A stretch of DNA of 64,000 nt from Tragulus kanchil (Eukaryota > Chordata > Mammalia > Artiodactyla > Tragulidae). The DNA lies in the NCBI GenBank assembly GCA_022376925.1, contig JAIOJX010000025.1:142187301-142251300 (forward strand), given 5' to 3'. A program made the translations under genes and the position numbers. Shown here one piece after another: positions 23,152 through 34,435 of this stretch; position 1 is the first letter of the stretch; each line of letters starts with the position of its first letter. Below the pieces are notes generated by a model. That model did not search any database, was not told the origin of the DNA, and saw only the letters and a program-made list of their open reading frames with translations.

Positions 23152-25260
23152 CCCTACACTTCAAGTGAAGAATTTGAAAATATGGGGATCATTAAAACAA
23201 ATTCCTGTGTTTTGGCCAAGTTTAGTCATGGTGCTATAGTACTTTGCAGATTTCAGGCTGGAAGCAAAGCTATATAATACAAGAAATTGAACGTAAGCAA
23301 CTAAACTACAGATTAATAAAATAATTTTCTGGGTCTTAATTTTAATCAGTTTATTTGCCACAGGAGAATACCATTTAAAGTCAAGGTTTAGAAACTCAAA
23401 TGCATATTAATGGAATTCACTAATGCAAAACATGGAAGTCATAAATAAGAGCTATATTATAGGTAAAACAAATCCAAAATGTGAAGAGACACTTGGAATC
23501 TCCTCAATATTGTGGTTTAATTTTCTTTAGTTTTTTTCATAAATGTTTCTGACTATAAAATGTATCCAATAAGTTCCCCAAAAGTTCACATATTATGTCT
23601 CAGAAACTTAATTACTATAAATATGCCTTCAAAATCTTTATTTCTGGCCCAAAACTTTATCCTGAGGATGAAATCCTTTAAAATAAAATCAATCTGAAAT
23701 CATCTATACCATTATCCCTTACACAGTTCAAACTCAGCACACCTAAACTGAATGTGTATCAGCACTCTATGCAGGTCTTCTCCCCTTGCCACTGTAATTA
23801 TCTTAATTATTGGGAAATTCATCAACCAAGGACACCACACATAAACCAGCTCCCTCTCTGCTACACACATCACCCTTCTGCCAGCAAATCTGACCAGTTC
23901 TACAGCAAATCCTTCACGTATGTCCAGTCTCACTCTTAGAGACTTCTGTGCTGCTCTCATTTTTCCCAGGGCGATTAACATATATTTCCATTTAACCTGT
24001 TGTTCAGCTTTAACTCTTAGAAATCACACTTGTTCCTACGATTTCCTCAATCCACATATACTCCTTCGATGACTGCCTATTAGGCTCTACTTCCAAATGT
24101 ATTCCTGATTTGACCACATTTAGTCATTGTCACAAAAAAAAACAAACAAACAAACAAAAGAACAATCCAAGTCGTTTTTCTCTTTCATTAAGATTACTAC
24201 AAACGCTTTCAAATTGGTCATCTTATCTTTATTCTTGCTCAGTCATTTTTATATACCAGTCTGAAACATTGCACTAAAAGAAAAAATCAATCATAATTGC
24301 TATTACCTGCAATTGTTTAGTCTCATACCATGTAGGTTAAAATGCTTGATAACATATGTGTAAAACGATTTTAAATATATAACTGAGACTTTAATAAAGT
24401 CAACTAAACATCCTAAGGTTGAAACAAAAACAGCAAACATGAAACTAAACAAGTAAGCTTGCACTGATTCTCAGCTGTCCTGGGGCATTTATCAGTCCTT
24501 GCAATCAAGAAACTTAACAGAAAAAGGTCTCAGAGAAAGGAGGGTACTGTATTATTGCCTTGAGAAACCCATATGCAATATGAAAACTTTCTTTTGTGAG
24601 AAATTGTAGAACAGAATACAACATCATTTATCATGGCAAACAGCAAGAATATATCTATGTGTCATACAAATTAGTCACAAATGAAAATCATCAGCAAAAA
24701 CACCACTGGTTTGGAATACAAATCTATGGTAAACTGTCATTAAAAAATGCAGGCTCTGTAATTGCAAGAAGTGCCTAGAGTATACAAGAGAAGGAATACA
24801 GATTGCTACCAAGGTGACCTGCTTTCATGGTGAGACTAGAGGCTGTGTCTACCAGTAAAGCACTACCTAACTACCTGCTTTAACAACAACAACAACAAAA
24901 ATCACAACCATAGAAACAAAACAAATGCCAAGTATTACAAGAAATAATAAGCAGAGAGAACATCCAGAAGAAACAGATCCCCCAAACTTTGTGAAATAAA
25001 TAGAATAGCTCTTATTTCATGAGTATGCAATGCAGTGTGTTATATAGAGTTCTTCACACATGCTAATATTTATCAAAATTGTAACTAGATATTGGCAACA
25101 TTTCCTTTTCTGAATATATGGCTCCTAAAACACTCAACATTTATGAAACTTTAGCTTTGTTAAAAACAAACAAACAAACAAACAAACAAACAAAAAATCC
25201 CATTCAGACTTCTGGTAATTAAAGTTATTGCCATAAGAAACAAAACAAAATAAAACACAT
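23152..25260. other. Unique DNA with simple A-rich tracts, no gene seen
   Basis: No transposon recognised across about 2.1 kb. Simple tracts: (caaa)n at about 24143-24158, (aac)n at about 24884-24898, and (aaac)n at about 25164-25195. The 89-codon minus-strand frame at 23712-23981 and the 61-codon plus-strand frame over it lack recognisable motifs and splice signals. Confidence 0.6.
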
Positions 25261-25522
25261 GGCTTCCCTGGTCCAGTGGGTAAAAAGTCCGCCTTGCAGT
25301 TCAAGGAACACTGGTTTGATCCCTGGCCCGGGAAGATCCCAGGTGCTGAGGAGCTGCTGGACTGGTGTGATTATGAGCCAGCACTCTGGAGCACATGCAC
25401 CCAGAGCTGTGCTCTGCAACGGAAAAGACCACTGCAATGGGAAGTCCACACATGCCAAAGAATAAAAAAGATGGCTGAAAATAAATATAAAAATAAAAGA
25501 GACATGATGGGAAAAAAAAAAA
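25261..25522 (+). mobile_element. tRNA-derived SINE, short type
   Basis: Head 'ggcttccctggtccagtggg' (a few bases shorter than its relatives), body 'caaggaacactggtttgatc', 'gagccagcactctggagcac', tail 'gatggctgaaaataaatata'. The internal 'gtgtccaattag' block is altered. Target duplication is unclear ('acatg' on both sides). The frames of 115, 89 and 68 codons across it are SINE shadows. Confidence 0.85.
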
Positions 25523-25975
25523 ATTACAATCTTAGGATAGCTTAAAAAGCAGATTAGAAAAAAGTGCAACATTACTTTCTGGATTGATTTTACATTATGA
25601 TTCAGTGCAAAAGAAGATTAAAATACGAAACCGAGAAAAGATGCACTCAGTAATATAAAAAGGTGTATATGACATCTGAGTTCCAGGAAAGAATAAGGAA
25701 AATAATGGGAAGGCTGTATTTAAAAATACGTGGACAATTCTCCAATATTGATGAAAAACATCAGTCCTCCACTTCATGAAGGGTATAATATTCCAAGCAT
25801 GACAGAAATTCATTTGTAAAAATATCAAAGTCAAAGATCAACAAGCAGCCAAATAGAAAAGGCAGACGGCATACAAAGAACTGGTTATTAGACAGCACAC
25901 TTTTTGTAACATCAAAGAAAATACCTTCATAAATTCTAAGTGACAAGAGAAAATATTTGTCAATATAAAATCATC
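25523..25975. other. Unique DNA, no feature seen
   Basis: AT-rich sequence between the SINE and the L1 start. Minus-strand frames of 61-79 codons are without motif or context. Confidence 0.5.
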
Positions 25976-26261
25976 GGGGAAGGGGCCAAGATGGCAGAGG
26001 AATGAGAAAAGGATTTCACCAGCTTCCCAACTCAATCACCAGAACTAATCACGAAATGAAACACAACCAACAAACCAGCATCTAGACGACAAAAGAAATC
26101 CTCGGGTCTACAAGGGTCAGAGTGAGCAACCTGAGCTTTCCCAGAGCTCCCTCCAGGAGCTCCCATCCCCCAGCTCCCACGTCAGAGAGCATTGGGAAGT
26201 GCACCGAGACCACAGAAAGCAGAGCTCAGAGTGAGAATCCCGCCGGGACAGTACTGTGACA

Positions 26262-28456
26262 GGGACTCCAGACACCAGGTGAGCTGAGACAATGCTGGCA
26301 GGGGCTTGGGAAATCCCCTGCGGATTACAGTCCAGAAGCCCAGCTCAAGCCGGACAGGGAAGCTTGCACCTGCAACTGGGGCTTTGTCCTGGAGCCCACA
26401 GTGCGCGCGCGCCAGCAGCTAGAACCAGCCTGCACAGCCCCTGAGCTGCAGCAAAGAAGCTGGGCATCTGGGACGAGAAGCCTCAGTCTCGCCGGCAACA
26501 GTGCCGCAACAGAAAAACCGGGCAAAAAGCAAGGATTGAAGGCTACTGGGGGGGCGGGGGGTACACAATAGAACCGGAAACCCCCTCTAGCACCGCGCAA
26601 CCCTGCCCGACTGACTGGGAACAGCCTTACAAGCCCGCCCCAGCCAGCATCAGAGGCGGAGAGGGAGGAGTCAACTGCGCTGGCTACAAAGTGAGAAACC
26701 GGTTCTGCAAGGGTCCGGACTATAAACTTAAAACTTGACCCTGGGCTTCCCCTGGTGATCCAGTGGATAAGGACACCGCCTTGCAGTGCAAGGGGCGCCG
26801 GTTCGATCCCTGGTCTGGGAAGATCCCACGTGCCGCGGAGCGGCTGGACTGATGTGTCCAATCACCGAGCATGCGCCCAGAGCTGGTGCTCTGCGATAAC
26901 AGATGCCACCGCGATGGGAGGCCCGCAGAAGCCAAAGAACAAAGATGGATAAAAACAGAGAAATGAAAGACCAATAGAAGTGGCCCACCTGCTCCCCACC
27001 CTCCCCAACCCGATCCCCGCCCAAAATAAATAAATAAAAACCTAAAAAAAAAACCCAAAAAACAAAAAAAACAAAACTTGACCCTAACTGAAACGTAAGA
27101 CATAAGCAGCTGCCCAGTCCCCACACCAGACCTCCACCAGTACAGACCAAGGAAATCTAGGACATTATCAAGAGCAAACTGGTGGAAGGTTCACACACAG
27201 ATGAGAAGATAAAAACCAGGGACAGTATTTTCTCTCACTCTTTTTTTTTTAATTTTAAAATCTTTTTAAATTTTATTTTTGCCACAGCTTCCTCTCTCCA
27301 TGCTCTAACAGTAAAACATTTTATATCTACTACTGTCCTCTCTGTACATACTTCTTTACTGGGACTCCAGACACCAGGTGAGCTGAGACAATGCTGGCAG
27401 GGGCTTGGGAAATCCCTGGATTACAGTCCAGAAGCCCAGCTCAAGCCGGACAGGGAAGCTTGCACCTGCAACTGGGGCTTTGTCCTGGAGCCCACAGTGC
27501 GCGCGCGCCAGCAGCTAGAACCAGCCTGCACAGCCCCTGAGCTGCAGCAAAGAAGCTGGGCATCTGGGACGAGAAGCCTCAGTCTCGCCGGCAACAGTGC
27601 CGCAACAGAAAAACCGGGCAAAAAGCAAGGATTGAAGGCTACTGGGGGGGCGGGGGGTACACAATAGAACCGGAAACCCCCTCTAGCACCGCGCAACCCT
27701 GCCCGACTGACTGGGAACAGCCTTACAAGCCCGCCCCAGCCAGCATCAGAGGCGGAGAGGGAGGAGTCAACTGCGCTGGCTACAAAGTGAGAAACCGGTT
27801 CTGCAAGGGTCCGGACTATAAACTTAAAACTTGACCCTGGGCTTCCCCTGGTGATCCAGTGGATAAGGACACCGCCTTGCAGTGCAAGGGGCGCCGGTTC
27901 GATCCCTGGTCTGGGAAGATCCCACGTGCCGCGGAGCGGCTGGACTGATGTGTCCAATCACCGAGCATGCGCCCAGAGCTGGTGCTCTGCGATAACAGAT
28001 GCCACCGCGATGGGAGGCCCGCAGAAGCCAAAGAACAAAGATGGATAAAAACAGAGAAATGAAAGACCAATAGAAGTGGCCCACCTGCTCCCCACCCTCC
28101 CCAACCCGATCCCCGCCCAAAATAAATAAATAAAAACCTAAAAAAAAAACCCAAAAAACAAAAAAAACAAAACTTGACCCTAACTGAAACGTAAGACATA
28201 AGCAGCTGCCCAGTCCCCACACCAGACCTCCACCAGTACAGACCAAGGAAATCTAGGACATTATCAAGAGCAAACTGGTGGAAGGTTCACACACAGATGA
28301 GAAGATAAAAACCAGGGACAGTATTTTCTCTCACTCTTTTTTTTTTTTTAATTTTTAAAATCTTTTTAAATTTTATTTTTTGCCACAGCTTCCTCTCTCC
28401 ATGCTCTAACAGTAAAACATTTTTATATCTACTACTGTCCTCTCTGTACATACTTC
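26262..28456. repeat. Tandem duplication D7 (about 1097 bp unit)
   Basis: Bases 26262-27353 recur at 27361-28456. The T-run at 27242-27250 is longer in the second copy (28338-28350), and 'aaatcccctgcggattacag' (26310) appears shortened as 'aaatccctggattacag' (27411). The nested SINE is duplicated with it. Confidence 0.97.
26743..27072 (+). mobile_element. tRNA-derived SINE, long type, CpG-rich (in L1 5'UTR)
   Basis: Head 'gggcttcccctggtgatcca', B-box region 'gcgccggttcgatccctgg', body 'ccacgtgccgcggagcggct' and 'gccaccgcgatgggaggccc', long 3' domain 'ccaatagaagtggcccacct', then 'aaataaataaataaa' and poly(A). A 13-bp perfect target duplication 'aaaacttgaccct' lies at 26730-26742 and 27073-27085. 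Many CpGs survive, so it is young, and it must postdate the L1. The D7 copy is at 27839-28168. Confidence 0.95.
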
Positions 28457-28820
28457 CTATCTTACTGGCTCTACTATTCTCTTCCAGCTGTACTAAACTC
28501 TACTACACAGTAATCTTTATTACCTAATCCTACAAAATCCTTGCAACACGAATCTATTCCTTCTCATTACCTATACACTGTCCTCCTTCTCACCCCCAAC
28601 ACATGTCTTAGTTAAAAACTGCTTTCTCTGTAACATTCCCAGCCAAGACCTTGCTCTGGATCTGTCTTTCCAGGTAGTGTTTTAATTAATTTAGAGCTTA
28701 ATGGTCAGGTACCAACTCTGATTGTGCCATCTGCCAGAAAAAGTTTCTATACATTATCCCTTTAAGACTGTTTAGTTGTGTTTATTGATGTATATGTATG
28801 TATATTTTTCCATTATGTTA

Positions 28821-31176
28821 GAAACTATTTACATGACTTTATGACTATCATCTACCAGATATGCACCCTTTGTCCTCCTCCATATGCTTATATTTGAACC
28901 AATACCACTGAACACCATAGCAAACCAGACATAGAGCCTACACTCCCTGACCAGAGATCAAACCAAGGATCCTCGGAGTGGAAGCCCTGACTTCAGGACC
29001 CTACACTACCAAAGAACACACAACACTAGAGATAATTCACCTGCAAACAAGACCCAACACCATCCAAGACACAAACCACCAAACCCTTCTACAAGGACAG
29101 AAACCAAAAGGAAGGGAGAATTCAACCACAAAGCCTGGGAAAATGACCTCCATCACACAGACACACACAAAAATTAACATAATAATGAAAAGACAGAGAA
29201 ACATCATATAAATGAAGGAACAAATCAGAGAGACACAAATGACAGAAGATGAAATAGACAAATTATCTGAAAAGGAATTCAGAAGAGCGATACTAGCGAC
29301 GATCCAAAACTCTGAAAACATATTAGAGGAAATTAGTACACTGAGAAGAGACATGCAAGAAATGAAAAATAAATAGAGACAAATAATTCAATTACTGAAC
29401 TTAAAAATACTATAGAAGGACTCAACAGTAGAGTATCAGAGACAGAAGAATGGATAAATGAGCTGGAAGACAAAATGGTGGAAATAACTGCTGAGGTAAA
29501 GAACAAAGCACAAAGATTAAAAAGAACTGAGGATAGCCTCAGAGACCTATGGGACAATATCAAACGCACCAACATTAGAATTATAGGGGTCCCAGAAAAA
29601 GAAGAGAGAGAGGCTATGGAAAACTTCTTAAAGAGGTTACAGTTGAAAACTTCCCCAGCATGGGAAAGGAAATAGTCAACCAAGTCCAAGAAGCACAAAG
29701 AGTTCCATACAGGATAAACCCCAGAAGAAACACACCAAGGCACATTCTAATCAAACTAACACAGACTAAATATAAAGACAGAATACTTAAAGCAGCTAGG
29801 AGCAAACAACAAATAACATATAAAGGAAGCCCCATCCATTTAACTGCTGATCTTTCAATGGAAACCCTGCAGGCCAGAAGAGAATGCCAAAACACATTTA
29901 TATGCTGTCTACAAGAAATCCACTTCAGACCTAGAGACACTGACATACTGAAAGTGAGAGGCTGGAAAAAGATATTTCATGCAAATGGAAATCAAAAGAA
30001 ACTATTTACATGACTTTATGACTATCATCTACCAGATATGCACCCTTTGTCCTCCTCCATATGCTTATATTTGAACCAATACCACTGAACACCATAGCAA
30101 ACCAGACATAGAGCCTACACTCCCTGACCAGAGATCAAACCAAGGATCCTCGGAGTGGAAGCCCTGACTTCAGGACCCTACACTACCAAAGAACACACAA
30201 CACTAGAGATAATTCACCTGCAAACAAGACCCAACACCATCCAAGACACAAACCACCAAACCCTTCTACAAGGACAGAAACCAAAAGGAAGGGAGAATTC
30301 AACCACAAAGCCTGGGAAAATGACCTCCATCACACAGACACACACAAAAATTAACATAATAATGAAAAGACAGAGAAACATCATATAAATGAAGGAACAA
30401 ATCAGAGAGACACAAATGACAGAAGATGAAATAGACAAATTATCTGAAAAGGAATTCAGAAGAGCGATACTAGCGACGATCCAAAACTCTGAAAACATAT
30501 TAGAGGAAATTAGTACACTGAGAAGAGACATGCAAGAAATGAAAAATAAATAGAGACAAATAATTCAATTACTGAACTTAAAAATACTATAGAAGGACTC
30601 AACAGTAGAGTATCAGAGACAGAAGAATGGATAAATGAGCTGGAAGACAAAATGGTGGAAATAACTGCTGAGGTAAAGAACAAAGCACAAAGATTAAAAA
30701 GAACTGAGGATAGCCTCAGAGACCTATGGGACAATATCAAACGCACCAACATTAGAATTATAGGGGTCCCAGAAAAAGAAGAGAGAGAGGCTATGGAAAA
30801 CTTCTTAAAGAGGTTACAGTTGAAAACTTCCCCAGCATGGGAAAGGAAATAGTCAACCAAGTCCAAGAAGCACAAAGAGTTCCATACAGGATAAACCCCA
30901 GAAGAAACACACCAAGGCACATTCTAATCAAACTAACACAGACTAAATATAAAGACAGAATACTTAAAGCAGCTAGGAGCAAACAACAAATAACATATAA
31001 AGGAAGCCCCATCCATTTAACTGCTGATCTTTCAATGGAAACCCTGCAGGCCAGAAGAGAATGCCAAAACACATTTATATGCTGTCTACAAGAAATCCAC
31101 TTCAGACCTAGAGACACTGACATACTGAAAGTGAGAGGCTGGAAAAAGATATTTCATGCAAATGGAAATCAAAAGA
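28821..31176. repeat. Tandem duplication D8 (1177 bp unit)
   Basis: Bases 28821-29997 recur at 29998-31176. I see no difference between the copies. The join occurs inside L1 ORF2 coding sequence ('atcaaaagaaactatttaca'), creating a false jump back to the ORF1-proximal region. The longest unit of the twenty. Confidence 0.98.
30362..31070 (+). pseudogene. L1 ORF1 (RNA-binding chaperone) remnant
   Basis: L1 ORF1 encodes a coiled-coil RNA-binding protein that coats L1 RNA. The start 'atgaaaagacagagaaac' (M-K-R-Q-R-N) fits the family. A coiled-coil-like charged stretch follows (E-I-S-T-L-R-R-D-M-Q), then the conserved N-I-R-I-I-G-V-P-E region at about 30747, and the C-terminal R-I-L-K-A-A-R and L-Q-A-R-R-E region at about 30960-31058. 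Stops and at least two frame changes break it (stop after M-K-N-K near 30552; frameshift near 30825). Its C-terminal end is missing through the deletion that joins it to ORF2. The duplicate from D8 is at 29185-29893. Confidence 0.85.
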
Positions 31177-31870
31177 AAGCTAGTGTATCAATCCTCATAG
31201 CAGACAATACAGACTTCAAAATAAAGAAGATTATAAGAGACAAGGCAGGCCACTACATAATGATCCAGGAATCTATCCAAGAGGAAGACGTAATAATCAT
31301 AAATATCTATGCACCCAACACAGGAGCATCCCAATCCATAAGATAAACACTTTCAGATATAAAAGAGGAAATTGACAATAACACAATTATTGTAGGAGAC
31401 TTTAACACTCCTCTCACACGAATGGACAGATCATCCAAACAGAAAATTAATAAAGAAACAAAAGTCTTAAATGCCAGACTAGAAGAAATGGACCTCATTG
31501 CTATCTTAGGGACCTTCCATCCAAAAGTAGAAGAATACACTTTCTTAATTGCTCATGGAACATTCTCCAAGATAGACCACATGTTGGGCCACAAATCAAG
31601 CCTCAGTCAATTCAAGAAAATTGAAATTATATCAACCATCTTCTCTGACCACAATGCAATGAGACTAGATATTGATGTCAGGAAACAAACCACTAAAAAC
31701 ACAAGCACATGGAGATTAAACAACACATACCTGAAAAACCAACTGATCACAGAGCAAATCAAAGGAGAAATTAAACAATTCCTAGAAGAAAATGACAATG
31801 AATACACGACAGTGCAAAACCTATGGGATACCGCAAAAGTAGTTCTAAGAGGGAAATTTATAGCAATATA
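31071..31870 (+). pseudogene. L1 ORF2 endonuclease domain remnant
   Basis: The APE-like endonuclease nicks target DNA to prime reverse transcription. Visible motifs: L-Q-E near 31085 (the catalytic Glu region), G-D-F-N at 31395-31406, and S-D-H at 31644-31652 (catalytic Asp-His). Residues before the L-Q-E motif, including the catalytic Asn, are gone. A stop codon at 31344-31346 ('taa' after S-I-R) separates the first part from the second. Domain order and spacing fit L1 ORF2. Confidence 0.87.
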
Positions 31871-33766
31871 ATCCTACCTCAAGAAACAAGAAAAATATCA
31901 AGCAGATGACCTAACCCTATGCTTAAAACAACTGGAGAAAGAAGAACAAAAACACCCCAAAGCCAGCAGAAGAAGAAAAATCATAAAGATCAGAGCAGAA
32001 ATAAATGAAAAAGAAATGAAAGACACAGTAGTAAATATAAATAAATCCAGAAGCTGGTTCTTCAAAAAGGTAAACAAAATTGACAAGCCACTGGCCAGAC
32101 TCATCAAGAAAAAGAGAGAGAAGAACTAGATTAACAAAATCAAAAACGAAAAAGGAGAGATTACAACAGATCATGCAGAAATCCAAAGGATTCTAAGAGA
32201 CTATTATGAACAACTCTATGGCAACAAACTGAACAACCAGAAAGAAATGGACAGTTTCTTGGGGAAGATCAATCTCCCAAGACTGAGCCAGGAAGAAATA
32301 GAAACTTTGAACAACCCAATCACAAGCTCAGAAATCGAATCTGTGATTAAAAATCTACCCCAAAATAAAAGCCCAGGGCCAGATGGCTTCACAGCCGAAT
32401 TCTACCAAACATTTAGAGAAGAGCTAATGCCTGTCCTTCTAAAACTCTTTCAATAAATTACACAGGAAGGAAAACTTCCAAACACATTCTACGAGGCTAC
32501 TATCACCGTGATACCAAAGCCAGGCAAAGACAACACACACACAAAAAAATTATAGACCAATTTCACCGATGAATTTGGATGCCAATATCCTCAACAAAAT
32601 CCTAACAAACAGAATCCAACAACACATCAAAACACTCATACATCATGACCAAGTCAGGTTCATCCCATGCATGGCAATATCTGCAAATCAAGCCTCAGTC
32701 AATTCAAGAAAATTGAAATTATATCAACCATCTTCTCTGACCACAATGCAATGAGACTAGATATTGATGTCAGGAAACAAACCACTAAAAACACAAGCAC
32801 ATGGAGATTAAACAACACATACCTGAAAAACCAACTGATCACAGAGCAAATCAAAGGAGAAATTAAACAATTCCTAGAAGAAAATGACAATGAATACACG
32901 ACAGTGCAAAACCTATGGGATACCGCAAAAGTAGTTCTAAGAGGGAAATTTATAGCAATATAATCCTACCTCAAGAAACAAGAAAAATATCAAGCAGATG
33001 ACCTAACCCTATGCTTAAAACAACTGGAGAAAGAAGAACAAAAACACCCCAAAGCCAGCAGAAGAAGAAAAATCATAAAGATCAGAGCAGAAATAAATGA
33101 AAAAGAAATGAAAGACACAGTAGTAAATATAAATAAATCCAGAAGCTGGTTCTTCAAAAAGGTAAACAAAATTGACAAGCCACTGGCCAGACTCATCAAG
33201 AAAAAGAGAGAGAAGAACTAGATTAACAAAATCAAAAACGAAAAAGGAGAGATTACAACAGATCATGCAGAAATCCAAAGGATTCTAAGAGACTATTATG
33301 AACAACTCTATGGCAACAAACTGAACAACCAGAAAGAAATGGACAGTTTCTTGGGGAAGATCAATCTCCCAAGACTGAGCCAGGAAGAAATAGAAACTTT
33401 GAACAACCCAATCACAAGCTCAGAAATCGAATCTGTGATTAAAAATCTACCCCAAAATAAAAGCCCAGGGCCAGATGGCTTCACAGCCGAATTCTACCAA
33501 ACATTTAGAGAAGAGCTAATGCCTGTCCTTCTAAAACTCTTTCAATAAATTACACAGGAAGGAAAACTTCCAAACACATTCTACGAGGCTACTATCACCG
33601 TGATACCAAAGCCAGGCAAAGACAACACACACACAAAAAAATTATAGACCAATTTCACCGATGAATTTGGATGCCAATATCCTCAACAAAATCCTAACAA
33701 ACAGAATCCAACAACACATCAAAACACTCATACATCATGACCAAGTCAGGTTCATCCCATGCATGC
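31592..33766. repeat. Tandem duplication D9 (1092 bp unit)
   Basis: Bases 31592-32674 recur at 32684-33766. The join (about 32675-32683) contains 'ggcaatatctg' taken from just beyond the end of the second copy ('ttcaatatctgcaaatc' near 33777), so the assembler appears to have skipped from one point of ORF2 back to an earlier one. The S-D-H motif therefore also appears at 32736-32744. Confidence 0.98.
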
Positions 33767-34310
33767 AAGGATTCTTCAATATCTGCAAATCAATTAATGT
33801 GCTATACCATATCAACAAATTGAGAGACAAAAATCACATGATAATCTCAATAGATGCAGAAGCCTTGACAAAAATGAATACCCATGTATGATTAAAAACT
33901 CTTCAAAAAATGGGCATAGAAGGAACCTATCTGAGCATACTGAAAGCCATATATGAGAAACCCACAGCAACCATTACCCTCAATGGGGAAAAACTGAAAG
34001 CACTCTTATTCAACATAGTCCTGGAAGTTCTAGCAACAGCAATAAGAGAAGAAAAAGAAATAAAAGGAATTCAGATTGAAAAAGAAGTAAAACTCTCTCT
34101 TTTTGTAGACGACATGATATTATACATAGAAAATTCCAAAGACACTATTACCAAAGTACTACAGCTAATCAGCGAATTCAGCAATGTCGCAGGATACAAA
34201 ATCAATGTACAGAAATCATTGGCATTCCTATATACAAACAATGAAAAATCAGAAAACGAAATCAAAGAGGCAATCCCCTTCACCATTGTAACCAAAAGAA
34301 TCAAATAGCT
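32955..34310 (+). pseudogene. L1 ORF2 reverse-transcriptase domain remnant
   Basis: Reverse transcribes L1 RNA at the nicked target. After the linker, the S-P-G-P-D-G-F-T motif appears at about 33462-33485, R-F-I-P-C-M at about 33749, and the catalytic F-V-D-D at 34102-34113 in place of the usual F-A-D-D. The Q-G-C-P-L-S-P block expected just before L-L-F-N-I-V is missing at about 34002, an apparent in-frame deletion of roughly 45 bases. A frameshift and stop occur near 33860-33892. Later parts (F-I-W-K-H-K-R-P near 34540, G-G-I-R-L-P near 34600) continue in the family order. Confidence 0.9.
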
Positions 34311-34435
34311 AGGAATAAACCTACCCAAAGAAACAACTATACAGAAAAAATTACAAGACACTCATGAGAGAAATTAAAGAAGACTTAAACAGATGGTGAG
34401 GTGTTCCATGTTCCTGGGTCGGAAGAATCAATATT

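Larger units (their letters stand above)
25976..28955 (+). promoter_or_regulatory. L1 5'UTR (internal promoter region)
   Basis: A GC-rich stretch with many CpGs (for example 'cacagtgcgcgcgcgccagc' at 26396) follows the 'caagatggc' YY1-type site at 25987-25995. A T-rich section and ORF1-proximal region follow. It contains the long-type SINE at 26743-27072 and duplication D7. Frames of 161-178 codons are chance frames in GC-rich UTR. Confidence 0.7.

Noticed and set aside
23712..23981. Possible small gene (89 codons on the minus strand)
   Set aside because: No recognisable domain, signal peptide or splice context, and an equally open frame exists on the other strand.
24136..25195. CRISPR-like regularly spaced repeats in (caaa)n tracts
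   Set aside because: Simple sequence without spacers, in a mammalian context.
26325..27957. Open frames of 134-178 codons on the minus strand, present twice
   Set aside because: They lie over the L1 5'UTR and a SINE, contain typical SINE-derived peptide phrases, and are doubled only because of D7. No start context, splice signal or domain.
29185..34310. A functional L1 with intact ORF1 and ORF2
   Set aside because: Stops, frameshifts, the ORF1-ORF2 deletion and the missing reverse-transcriptase motif remain even after mentally removing the assembly duplications.
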